From the NCBI RefSeq assembly GCF_936916975.1, contig NZ_CAKZGO010000009.1:1-46684 (forward strand): DNA of 46,684 nucleotides. The letters run 5' to 3'. Positions 8,303 to 16,600 of the stretch are shown piece by piece. Source of the DNA: an uncultured Dongia sp. (GTDB taxonomy: Bacteria > Pseudomonadota > Alphaproteobacteria > Dongiales > Dongiaceae). The position numbers and the translations under genes were made by a program. Each line of letters opens with the position of its first letter. Positions within the stretch are counted from its first letter, which is position 1. A model generated the notes under the pieces. It saw only the letters and a program-made list of their open reading frames with translations. It had not been told where the DNA came from and ran no database searches.

Positions 8303-8333
8303 AAAGGCCCAGTGGCTCTGCCGCTGGGCCTTT
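8303..8333 (+). terminator. Hairpin terminator after the VWA protein
   Basis: AAAGGCCCAGTGGC, a short loop, then GCCGCTGGGCCTTT: 14-base arms with one G-T pair. It starts 25 bases after the stop codon. Only three T residues end the stem, so it is a moderate intrinsic terminator. Confidence 0.65.
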
Positions 8334-8505
8334 GGCTTGCGTGGCAGGCCAAGGCGCTTTATCGGCCGCTGAGACAGTGCTAAACAGAGGGGCGATCATC
8401 CTGTCCCATTTTGGGTCATCGCTTGATAGCATCCGAAAATGACTCCCGGCGATGGATGGCATCGTGACTGGACTGGTCAGATAATGTTGGGTGGATTTCC
8501 GTTTC

Positions 8506-9327
8506 ATGAAGATTTCGTATTGCACGACCTGCAAAGGGCGCCTCAGCTTTCTCCAGAAAACGCTTCCGGCCAATCTGGCAGCTGAGCAGGACAACCCCGA
8601 CATCGAATTCGTCATCCTCGATTACGACAGCCACGATGGTTTACGGGAATGGCTGGCTGAGACCTATCGCGATCTGATCGCCTCGGGCCGCGTCAAATAT
8701 GCCCATTTCGGCCCAGCCCCGAATTTCTGGATGTCGCATGCCAAGAACCTGGCGCATCTCGCCGGTTCGGGTGACATCCTGTGTTCGGTCGACGCCGACA
8801 ATCTGCTGCCCAAGAATTTTTCGGTCTGGCTGCGCAAGGTTTATACGCGCCAGCCCAACACGATCGCCTCGCCACGGCTGCTCTCGTTCTGGGGCTATCT
8901 GCGTCAGCGCTGGATCGATCGCATGCTGGGCCTGCCGACGCCCGGCGGCGGACTCGCTGGCCGTATCACCGTCTCGCGCGATCTGTTCCTCCGTCTCGGT
9001 GGCTATGACCAGACCATCACAGCCTGGGGCGGCGAGGATCTGGAATTCATCCTGAAGGCCCGCGACAACGGCGCGTCGTATACCTATGTGCCGCCATCGC
9101 TCTGGGGTTCCTCCATTGATCACCCCAATGAGCTTCGCACTGAAAATCTATCGAAGAAGGATGCCGACGAATCTGCGGCCATCCTCAACCTGCCGGTTCT
9201 TCAGCAGATGAAACGCCGCTGGCGCCAGACCATGCGAACCGATCGGAAGCCGGTACCTCTGCCGGTCCGGAACGAGGACATCCGCATTGAAACGGCAGCG
9301 ACGATGCAATCGTCGACCGCCCGCTAG
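8506..9327 (+). CDS. GT2-like glycosyltransferase (galactosyltransferase C-terminal type)
   Basis: 273 residues with the GT-A fold signals of family 2 enzymes: a beta-strand start KISYCTTCKGR, VILDYDSHDGL, the metal-binding DAD at residues 96-98 (CSVDADNLLP), and GGYDQTITAWGGEDLEF (about 165-181), the acceptor/catalytic block typical of the galactosyltransferase C-terminal domain (GGxDExxxGWGxEDxD). It should transfer a sugar from an NDP donor. No membrane span is visible, so it is cytoplasmic or membrane-associated. The ATG at 8506 is chosen because GGTGGA lies about 10 bases upstream; an in-frame GTG at 8491 is possible. It is followed 10 bases later by another glycosyltransferase, so the two probably form one transcript linked to the surface-polysaccharide locus. 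Confidence 0.75.
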   Translation: MKISYCTTCKGRLSFLQKTLPANLAAEQDNPDIEFVILDYDSHDGLREWLAETYRDLIASGRVKYAHFGPAPNFWMSHAKNLAHLAGSGDILCSVDADNLLPKNFSVWLRKVYTRQPNTIASPRLLSFWGYLRQRWIDRMLGLPTPGGGLAGRITVSRDLFLRLGGYDQTITAWGGEDLEFILKARDNGASYTYVPPSLWGSSIDHPNELRTENLSKKDADESAAILNLPVLQQMKRRWRQTMRTDRKPVPLPVRNEDIRIETAATMQSSTAR

Positions 9328-9334
9328 CCACTAG

Positions 9335-10270
9335 ATGACCAACGGCACCACTATTCCTGCTCCCGACAGTTTGCCGATCATCTCGGTCATCATCCCGGCC
9401 AAGAATCGGGAAGGCGTCCTGGTGCGATCCATCGAGAGCGCCCTCAACCAGAGCTTCAAGCCCGCCGAGATCATCGTCGTCGACGACGGGTCGACCGATG
9501 GCACGCTGGCGGCGGCGCAGGCGATGCAGGGCAAGGGCGGCGTCAACATCAAGGTCATCGCGAACGCCACATCCGTCGGTGCGCCGGAGGCCCGCAATAT
9601 GGGTGCCCGCGCCGCGACAGGCAGCCACCTCGCCTTCCTCGATTCCGACGACGCCTGGCGGCCGGACAAGCTGAAGCGCCAGGTCGAAATTCTGTCTCAG
9701 CATGGCGACACCGCCGCCATCTTCACCGGCGTTGCCTATCACCGCGGTGGCAAGATCCGCACCAAGATCATCGCGCAGGATCTCATCGCGCAGAGGGATC
9801 TGATGGGCCACAATCTGATCGGCCCCACCTCCACCTGCCTCGTCCGCGGCGATGCCTTTCTCGCTGCCGGCGGCTTTCGCAAGGACATGCCGAGTTGCCA
9901 GGATTGGGAATTGTGGCTGCGCCTCTCCCAGGTCGGCCCGCTACGCATGGTGCAGGAACCGCTGCTCGACTACTTCTATGACGGCACCGGCCAGATCTCG
10001 GCCAATCCAACGAAGGTCATGGCCGGCCACCGCATGGTGTTCGACATCGTCTACCAGATGATCGGCAACGGGCCGGACCTGCCCCGCCTCAAGGGCGAAC
10101 ACGAAATGGCGCTGGCGCGGCTCAATGCCATGACCTTCCACAATGCCCCGGCGACCTTCCGGCATCTGACGCGGGCACTTGCCAGCGACACCTCGCCGGC
10201 CACGCTGTTGCAGGCCGGCCATTACGGCCTACGGGCCGTGTTCAACCACGTTCGCCGCGCGCTTCGCTAA
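9335..10270 (+). CDS. Glycosyltransferase family 2
   Basis: 311 residues with a clean GT2 core: PIISVIIPAKNRE near the start, VVDDGSTDGT at 48-57 (nucleotide binding), EARNMGARAATG (86-96), the DxD-type LDSDDAWRPDKL with Asp103/Asp105/Asp106 binding metal and donor, and QDWELWLRL about residue 190, where the catalytic acid region of the family lies. The C-terminal third is helical and unassigned. It starts 8 bases after the preceding glycosyltransferase, so co-transcription is likely. Probably it builds part of a cell-surface glycan; the sugar is unknown. Confidence 0.85.
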   Translation: MTNGTTIPAPDSLPIISVIIPAKNREGVLVRSIESALNQSFKPAEIIVVDDGSTDGTLAAAQAMQGKGGVNIKVIANATSVGAPEARNMGARAATGSHLAFLDSDDAWRPDKLKRQVEILSQHGDTAAIFTGVAYHRGGKIRTKIIAQDLIAQRDLMGHNLIGPTSTCLVRGDAFLAAGGFRKDMPSCQDWELWLRLSQVGPLRMVQEPLLDYFYDGTGQISANPTKVMAGHRMVFDIVYQMIGNGPDLPRLKGEHEMALARLNAMTFHNAPATFRHLTRALASDTSPATLLQAGHYGLRAVFNHVRRALR

Positions 10271-10305
10271 GGCCTTCGATCGTACAATTTTGAATCCGCC
10301 TTTTT

Positions 10306-10334
10306 CTGCGAATGCGACGCATTGTCGCAGTTTT
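10306..10334 (+). terminator. Hairpin terminator after the glycosyltransferase pair
   Basis: CTGCGA ATGC gac GCAT TG TCGCAG with a two-base bulge, followed by TTTTC. It starts 36 bases after the GT2 stop and lies before the ahpC promoter region. Confidence 0.45.
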
Positions 10335-10491
10335 CGGGTGCGCCAGCATCGCGCCGCTGAAATCTCCAGGCTTTCCGCCGCTGATCGACTTAATCGATCA
10401 TTCTCAAAATAATAATCGATTTTCACTATATCCCGCGACCCCGTATGTAGGGCCTACCGTTTTCGCGGACATCAAATTGGAGAGCAAAAAC
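10335..10491 (+). promoter_or_regulatory. ahpC upstream region with paired ATCGAT sites
   Basis: The AT-rich part around 10390-10430 carries two ATCGAT sequences (10393-10398 and 10415-10420), 22 bases apart, about two helical turns. This would suit a peroxide-responsive activator such as OxyR, which binds four spaced half-sites, but the bases do not match the OxyR consensus well. ATG at 10492 is preceded by GGAGAG about 7 bases upstream. Confidence 0.35.
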
Positions 10492-11055
10492 ATGTCTTTG
10501 ATCAACACGACCATTAAGCCGTTCAAGGCCGAAGCCTATAAGGGCGGCAAATTCATCACCGTCACGGAAGCCGATACCAAGGACATGTGGTCGGTCTTCT
10601 TCTTCTACCCGGCCGACTTCACCTTCGTCTGCCCGACCGAGCTTGAGGACCTGGCCGACCATTACGCCGAGTTCCAGAAGCTGGGCGTCGAGATCTACAG
10701 CGTGTCGACCGACACCCATTTCGCCCACAAGGCCTGGCATGACACATCGGCCGCGATCAAGAAGATCCAGTACACGATGCTGGGTGATCCGACGCTCCGC
10801 CTCAGCCGCAATTTCGAGGTGCTGATCGAGGAAGCCGGCCTTGCCGATCGCGGCACCTTCGTGGTCGACCCCAATGGCGTGATCCAGATCGTTGAGATCA
10901 CCGCCGGCGGTATCGGTCGCGACGCCAAGGAACTGCTGCGCAAGATCAAAGCCGCACAGTATGTCGCGTCGCATCCGGGTGAAGTCTGCCCGGCCGCTTG
11001 GAAGGAAGGCGCGAAGACCCTCGCCCCGTCCCTCGATCTGGTCGGCAAGATCTAA
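10492..11055 (+). CDS. ahpC: Alkyl hydroperoxide reductase subunit C (peroxiredoxin)
   Basis: 187 residues, the usual length of AhpC, a typical 2-Cys peroxiredoxin that reduces H2O2, organic hydroperoxides and peroxynitrite in the cytoplasm. Peroxidatic Cys47 is in [13 protein letters not shown] and resolving Cys166 in [10 protein letters not shown]; the Thr of PTE and the conserved Arg in GTFVVDPNG context are as in the family. The ATG at 10492 gives the standard MSLINT start with GGAGAG upstream; frames from further upstream would add residues no AhpC has. ahpF follows 91 bases later, behind a hairpin, and is its dedicated reductase. Confidence 0.97.
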   Translation: MSLINTTIKPFKAEAYKGGKFITVTEADTKDMWSVFFFYPADFTFVCPTELEDLADHYAEFQKLGVEIYSVSTDTHFAHKAWHDTSAAIKKIQYTMLGDPTLRLSRNFEVLIEEAGLADRGTFVVDPNGVIQIVEITAGGIGRDAKELLRKIKAAQYVASHPGEVCPAAWKEGAKTLAPSLDLVGKI

Positions 11056-11077
11056 ACCAGAAGTCCATTCGCCAAAG

Positions 11078-11107
11078 TCCTGGATCCGAGTTCACTCGGA
11101 TCCAGGA
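11078..11107 (+). terminator. ahpC-ahpF intercistronic hairpin
   Basis: Perfect inverted repeat TCCTGGATCCGAG / CTCGGATCCAGGA, 13-base arms, loop TTCA, with no T-tract after it. It lies 22 bases after the ahpC stop. It could stabilise the ahpC message and lower read-through into ahpF, giving more AhpC than AhpF. That role is inference. Confidence 0.6.
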
Positions 11108-11146
11108 TGATGCGGCGAAATCGAATTACCTAAGGGAGCCTTCGTC

Positions 11147-12733
11147 ATGTTGGACGCCAATCTCACAGAACAGCTGAAAGCCTATCTCGAGCGCATCACG
11201 CAGCCGGTCGAGCTGGTGGCCTCGCTCGACGACAGCGACGGCGCCCGGGAAATGCAGGAGCTGCTCGAGGAAATCGCCGCCCTCTCCGATCAGATCACGC
11301 TGGTGCGGCGTGATACTGATGACGTGCGCAAGCCATCCTTTGCCATTCAGCGCGCCGGCACAGCCGTCGGCGTGCGCTTTGCCGGCCTCCCCATGGGCCA
11401 TGAATTCACGTCGCTGGTGCTGGCGCTGTTGCAGGTGGGTGGGCATCCGTCCAAGACCGCGCAGGATGTGATCGAGCAGATCCAGGCGCTCGATGGCGAC
11501 TATCATTTCGAGACCTATTTCTCGCAATCCTGCCAGAACTGCCCGGACGTGGTGCAGGCGCTCAACCTGATGAGCGTTCTCAACCCGCGCATCCGCCATG
11601 TCTCGGTCGACGGTGCACTGTTCCAGGCCGAGGTCGATGCACGCCAGGTGATGGCGGTGCCGACCGTGTTCCTGAACGGCGAAAGCTTTGGCCAGGGGCG
11701 CATGAGCCTTGAGCAGATCGTCGCCAAGCTTGATTCCGGCGCCGAGAAACGTGCGGCCGAGAAGCTGAAAGACAAGCAGGCCTACGACGTGCTGGTCATC
11801 GGCGGCGGTCCAGCCGGTGCCGCAGCGGCGATCTATGCCGCGCGCAAGGGCATCCGCACCGGCGTTGCCGCCGAACGCTTCGGCGGGCAGGTGCTGGACA
11901 CGATGGCGATCGAGAACTTCATCTCGGTCTCCCATACGGAAGGCCCCAAGCTCGCCACCGCGCTTGAGGAGCACGTCAAGGATTACGACGTCGACATCAT
12001 GAACCTGCAGCGGGCCGAAAAGCTGGTGCCGGCGAAGACACCGGGCGGCCTTGCGGAAGTCCATTTGGCCAACGGCGCTGTGCTGAAGTCGAAATCCGTC
12101 ATCCTCGCCACCGGCGCGCGCTGGCGGCAGATGAACGTGCCGGGCGAAGACCAATACCGCAACAAGGGCGTCGCCTATTGCCCGCATTGCGACGGACCGC
12201 TCTTCAAGGGCAAGCGCGTGGCGGTGATCGGCGGCGGCAATTCCGGCGTCGAGGCGGCAATCGACCTCGCCGGTATCGTCGCCCATGTGACGTTGATCGA
12301 GTTCGACAGCCAGCTGCGGGCCGATGCGGTGTTGCAGCGGAAGCTCTTCAGCCTGCCCAACGTCAAGGTCATCACCTCGGCGCTCACCACTGAAGTTCAT
12401 GGCGATGGCGCCAAGGTCACCCAGCTCACTTATAAGGATCGCAACACGGACAATTTGCACCACATCGATCTGGAAGGCATCTTCGTGCAGATCGGCCTGG
12501 TGCCAAATACCGAATGGCTAAAGGACGCGGTCGCGTTGACGCCGCGCGGCGAGATCGAAGTGGACCACCGCGGGGCAACATCGCAGCCCGGCATCTTTGC
12601 CGCCGGCGATGCCACGACGGTGCCGTTCAAGCAGATCATCATTGCCATGGGCGAAGGCTCCAAGGCAGCCCTCTCGGCCTTCGACTACCTTATCCGCCTG
12701 GCGCCGGCAGAAGAGGATGCCAAAGCTGCCTGA
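11147..12733 (+). CDS. ahpF: Alkyl hydroperoxide reductase subunit F (FAD/NADH disulfide reductase)
   Basis: 528 residues, normal for AhpF. The N-terminal double thioredoxin-like domain (1-~205) has the redox pair Cys129/Cys132 (SCQNC) that passes electrons to AhpC. The C-terminal thioredoxin-reductase part has the FAD loop [12 protein letters not shown] (about 217-226), the redox-active Cys345/Cys348 in YCPHCDGP, the NAD loop [12 protein letters not shown] and the FAD-binding [15 protein letters not shown] near the end. It uses NADH to re-reduce AhpC in the cytoplasm. AAGGGAG lies 8 bases before the ATG. It sits downstream of ahpC in one operon. Confidence 0.97.
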   Translation: MLDANLTEQLKAYLERITQPVELVASLDDSDGAREMQELLEEIAALSDQITLVRRDTDDVRKPSFAIQRAGTAVGVRFAGLPMGHEFTSLVLALLQVGGHPSKTAQDVIEQIQALDGDYHFETYFSQSCQNCPDVVQALNLMSVLNPRIRHVSVDGALFQAEVDARQVMAVPTVFLNGESFGQGRMSLEQIVAKLDSGAEKRAAEKLKDKQAYDVLVIGGGPAGAAAAIYAARKGIRTGVAAERFGGQVLDTMAIENFISVSHTEGPKLATALEEHVKDYDVDIMNLQRAEKLVPAKTPGGLAEVHLANGAVLKSKSVILATGARWRQMNVPGEDQYRNKGVAYCPHCDGPLFKGKRVAVIGGGNSGVEAAIDLAGIVAHVTLIEFDSQLRADAVLQRKLFSLPNVKVITSALTTEVHGDGAKVTQLTYKDRNTDNLHHIDLEGIFVQIGLVPNTEWLKDAVALTPRGEIEVDHRGATSQPGIFAAGDATTVPFKQIIIAMGEGSKAALSAFDYLIRLAPAEEDAKAA

Positions 12734-12764
12734 GACCGGCCGCCACAACAGGCTTCGTCAAAAT

Positions 12765-12796
12765 CACCGCCTCCTTCCAACCGGAAGGGGGCGGTG
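12765..12796 (+). terminator. Terminator after ahpF
   Basis: CACCGCCTCCTTCC, loop AACC, GGAAGGGGGCGGTG: a near-complete 14-base stem (one T-G pair), followed by TTCTGTT. It also lies just downstream of the minus-strand 28-residue gene and could serve both strands. Confidence 0.7.
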
Positions 12797-12815
12797 TTCT
12801 GTTATGGAGTGCCGA

Positions 12816-12902
12816 TCAGACGGCCTGCCGGAAGTAGACAATGGCCACCACGAAGAGCAGGAGCGCGATCGGCACGACGATCGGCGGAGTGAAATGCTTC
12901 AT
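12816..12902 (-). CDS. 28-residue single-span membrane peptide (small protein)
   Basis: A complete tiny gene: MKHFTPPIVVPIALLLFVVA followed by IVYFRQAV and TGA. About 20 residues in the middle (VVPIALLLFVVAIVYF) form a single transmembrane span, with a polar N-terminus and an Arg/Gln tail. Its ATG overlaps the TGA of the upstream hypothetical gene as ATGA, the classic sign of translational coupling, which argues strongly that it is expressed. The Shine-Dalgarno candidate (AGAAAG) is weak, fitting a coupled start. I do not recognise a family; size and form resemble small accessory subunits or regulators of membrane complexes such as CydX-like peptides, but no partner complex is nearby. Confidence 0.6.
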   Translation of the reverse strand: MKHFTPPIVVPIALLLFVVAIVYFRQAV

Positions 12903-13180
12903 GACTGAACTTTCTGCTGTGTTTCGGGTATCCGGTCGGCGAGAAGTGCCGCCTCCAATTGGAGGGGATCGACAAGAGCCGTCGGCATGATACGGGCGGG
13001 ATTGTTATCGTTGACCCGCTGCATCCACGTTGCTGTACGTCGATAGGCGGGAAACGAGATGCCCTGCAGCAACTCCTCATCAGTTTCGATGGCGTAACTG
13101 CCCGCCGGATGCTGCTCATCTGAGTCACCCAGCTTGAAAGAATGCTTGAACAGAACGGTCGTTCGGGTCGTGCGCATCAT
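12899..13180 (-). CDS. Small hypothetical protein, coupled to the membrane peptide
   Basis: 93 residues from the ATG at 13180 (the frame stays open to 13282). The middle HPAGSYAIETDEELLQGISF and PAYRRTATWM looks like a conserved globular core, and I have an impression of similar short proteins in other alphaproteobacteria, without a known function. The C-terminus LEAALLADRIPETQQ is helical. No signal peptide or membrane span is visible. The TGA overlaps the next ATG (ATGA), so the two small proteins are made together. The start is uncertain: ATGs at 13180 and 13177 are adjacent and neither has a strong Shine-Dalgarno sequence. No function assigned. Confidence 0.6.
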   Translation of the reverse strand: MMRTTRTTVLFKHSFKLGDSDEQHPAGSYAIETDEELLQGISFPAYRRTATWMQRVNDNNPARIMPTALVDPLQLEAALLADRIPETQQKVQS

Positions 13181-13665
13181 CGCCAGATTCCAATCGTTTG
13201 ACCGCGAGAGCGGCTTAAACCGGTGGCGGCGCGATGGGCCGACGGTCAAAGCAGCATCTGGCTGGAGGAGATAGGGCAGCACGTTGCAACGATCTGCGAC
13301 GATTGCAACGCGACCAGTCCCTCAACAGGCGCTTCAAAGCATCAGAACGCAATGTTTGTAAAAAAAACTGGCACCTTAGGTGCGACAGAACAGTGTCCAA
13401 GAAAGTTTCCATTCGGGCACTGAATGTGACCATACTTTCAATCATTCAACTCAAATCGCGCGCTGGCGGGTTTGAGAGTAGAGAATGCCGATATTTCGCG
13501 GCATAGACGGCTTAATCCCTTGCAACGGAATCGCCGTTCGCGAGTTCATTTGTGTCAATGGCGACACACCACATCTGCGTCGCACGCGGCTCGTAACCCA
13601 CCATATGGCCTGAGGGACACACGGCGATTCGCCCTTTTCCTTCGTCAGGCAAAGGGGATTTTTTA
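13181..13665. promoter_or_regulatory. Spacer upstream of the cyclic glucan synthase gene
   Basis: No convincing gene. It should hold the minus-strand promoter of the two-gene small-protein operon and the plus-strand promoter of the glucan synthase. TGGCACCTTAGGTGC at 13369-13383 matches the sigma-54 -24/-12 pattern (TGGCAC-N5-TTGC) except for G in place of the first T; the same bases form the palindrome GCACCT-T-AGGTGC. AAAGGGGA at 13651-13658 is a good Shine-Dalgarno sequence for the TTG at 13666. Confidence 0.4.
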
Positions 13666-16600
13666 TTGATTGCATCATTTCTCGCAGCGTTCCGGAATGT
13701 CGGGGGTTTTTCCCCCTGGGACAGCGATGTTCCCATTCGGGAAGAACTGTTCAGCGTCGATCGCCTGGAACAGCATGCGGAAACTCTTGCCGCGGCACAG
13801 GCCATAGCAACGAAATCGATTCGCGTTCCGTCGCTGGTGCGACGCCTGAAGCTTAACTCGGCCGTTCTGCTGGAAGCGCACCAAACCATCGCCAAGGCGC
13901 TGGATGAAGGGCGTTTCATCACACCGGCCGCTGAGTGGCTGGTCGACAATTATCATGTCATCGCCGCACAGGTGCGCGAAGTCCAGACCGATCTGCCCGC
14001 CGGGTACTATCGCCTGCTGCCAAAATTGGCGGATGGCCCGTTTGCCGGATACCCGCGCGTCTTCGGCCTTGCCTGGGCATTTGTGGCGCATACCGACAGT
14101 CATTTCGACCCCATCGCCCTGCAACGCTTCGTCCATGCCTATCAGCGTGTCCAGCCATTGACGATCGGCGAGCTATGGGCGATCGCGATCACGATCCGTA
14201 TTGTGCTCGTTGAAAATCTGCGCCGTTCTGCCGTCCGCATCCTGGACGCGCGTGCCGGTCGCCAGGAAGCTGATGCCCTGGCGGACCGACTGCTCGGCAC
14301 CAAGGATCGTGAAGGCGAATCCGTGGCGACCGTGCTCGGCCAGCTGGATGAGTCAATGCTGCCACCCGCCCTTGCCGTCCAGTTGGTGCAGAGATTGCGC
14401 GACCAGGACCCGAAGGTTACGCCGGCACTGGAATGGCTCGATCGGCATTTCACGAGATGGGGTACGTCATCAGACGTGATCGTGCGCGAGGAACAGCATC
14501 GGCAAGGTGCTTCGAATCTGACCGTACGCAACATCATCACCAGCATGCGCTTGGTGTCCGGCGTGAACTGGGCAGATTTGGTCGAAAGCGTCAGCCTTGT
14601 CGATGCCGTCCTGGGAAGAGATGGTCAGTTCGAGGAAATGGACTTCCCGACGCGCAATCTTTATCGCAGCGCCATCGAAGAATTATCGCGGGGCTCCAAG
14701 GTTCCTGAGATCGACATCGCCTATCAGGCTCTGGCTCTCGCAGAAACCGCGAGATCCCGGTCGGCCGCAACTGGCGAGGCGTCGGTCAAACGCCAGCATG
14801 AACCCGGCTTCTACCTGATTGCCGACGGCCGCTATGCGCTCGAATCCGTCATCGGATTCCGCGTGCCGGCACGGCTGCGATTCAGGCGCTTCCTGGTTAG
14901 CCGCGGCATTGGCGGCTATGTCGCCAGCACCGTGTTCCTGGCATTGCTGCTCCTCGCCATACCGATCATCCTGTTGTCGGGCTACCCCATCGACGTGAGC
15001 ATAATGGTTCTCCTCGGGTGCCTCGGATTTATCCCGGCCCTTGATCTCGCCACCGCACTGATCAATCGGGACGTTACCAAGGGCTTTGCACCCGTCATCC
15101 TGCCTGGCATGGAACTGGTCGAGGGTATTCCCGATCATCTTCGCACGATTGTCGTCATTCCCACGCTGCTCACGACACCCGCCGCCATCGCAGAACATAT
15201 CGAACGATTGGAAATTCATTACCTGACCAGCCCAAAGGGCGGCATCTACTTCGCCTTGCTGTCGGATTGGCGGGACGCTGCGACGGAGCAACAAGCGGGT
15301 GATGACGCGCTCCTGCAACTTGCCGCTGCCGGAATCGCCGAACTCAATCGCCGCTATGTGCGCGATGAAAGAAAATTCATCCTGCTGCACCGCCGGCGCA
15401 TCTGGAACCCGGTTCAAGGCCAGTGGATGGGGTGGGAGCGAAAGCGCGGCAAGCTCCATGAGCTCAACCGATTGCTGCGGGGTGCCGCGGATACCAGCTT
15501 TATGGGTGTCGGCGACCTGCCGCCATTGATTCCACCCGATATCCGCTATGTCATCACCTTGGATGCCGATACCAAGCTGCCGCGCGAAGCCGTGCGGCGC
15601 CTCATCGGCAAGATGGCGCATCCGCTCAATCATCCAAACTTTGACGTCACCAGTGGCCGTGTCATCGAAGGGTATGGCGTCCTGCAGCCGCGCGTGACGC
15701 CATCCCTGCCGATGGGCCAGGAAGGGTCACTCTTTCAGCGAATCATTTCCGGCCCTGGTGGGATCGACCCCTACGCGGCGGCAACATCCGACCTCTATCA
15801 GGATCTGTTCGGCGACGGGTCGTTCACCGGCAAAGGCATCTACGACCTGGATGCAATGGAAGCGGCGCTCAAGGAGCGCATCCCAGAGAACGCCGTGCTC
15901 AGTCATGATCTGTTTGAAGGGGTGTTCGCGCGCGCCGGCCTTGCCTCCGACATCGAGGTCGTTGAAGAGTTCCCTGCACGCTATGACGTGGCCGCGGCGC
16001 GGCAGCACCGTTGGGCGCGTGGCGACTGGCAGTTGCTGCCATGGCTCCTGCGCCATATGTCACCCGGCAAGGCGCGGCAAGATTCACTGTCGGCGATCGG
16101 CTTCTGGAAAATGGCCGATAATCTGCGGCGTTCTCTGGCCGCGCCGGCGTTCCTTGCCGCACTTGTCGTCGGCTGGACATTGCCGTTACCGGTCGCCGGC
16201 ATCTGGACTCTGTTTCTGCTGGCGGCGTTGGCCGTGCCGCCGCTGGTGCCGCTGCTGTCCTCGCTCGTTCCGAATCGCCTCAACATCACGCCGCTCAGTC
16301 ATCTATGGGCGCTCGGCAACGAGCTGCGCCTTACTGTCCTGCAGATTTTGAGCCAGATCATCTTTCTGCCACACCAGGCATGGCTGATGTCGGACGCGAT
16401 CATACGAACACTGTACCGGGTGTTCATCAGTCGCCGAAATCTGCTCGAATGGGTGACAGCCGCCCAGGCATCGACAGGCCCGAAATTGAGCGTCTGGGGT
16501 TACGCGCGGCAAATGGCCGGCGCTGTGGTGCTGAGCCTTGGTGTCGCCGCCCTGCTCTGGGTGATCAAAGCCCCGGCCCTGCTGATAGCACTTCCACTCA

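Noticed and set aside
6343-8352. Very long open minus-strand frame (669 codons) covering the VWA protein gene
   Set aside because: It is antisense to a gene with clear VWA and adhesin motifs, has no recognisable domain, and has the Arg/His/Val/Asp-rich make-up typical of the opposite strand of GC-rich coding DNA.
11126-12463. 445-codon minus-strand frame opposite ahpF
   Set aside because: Antisense to an unmistakable AhpF; composition is that of a shadow frame.
13215-13669. Several 60-90-codon frames in the spacer before the glucan synthase
   Set aside because: None has a credible start signal, hydrophobic pattern or motif; the region is better read as regulatory.
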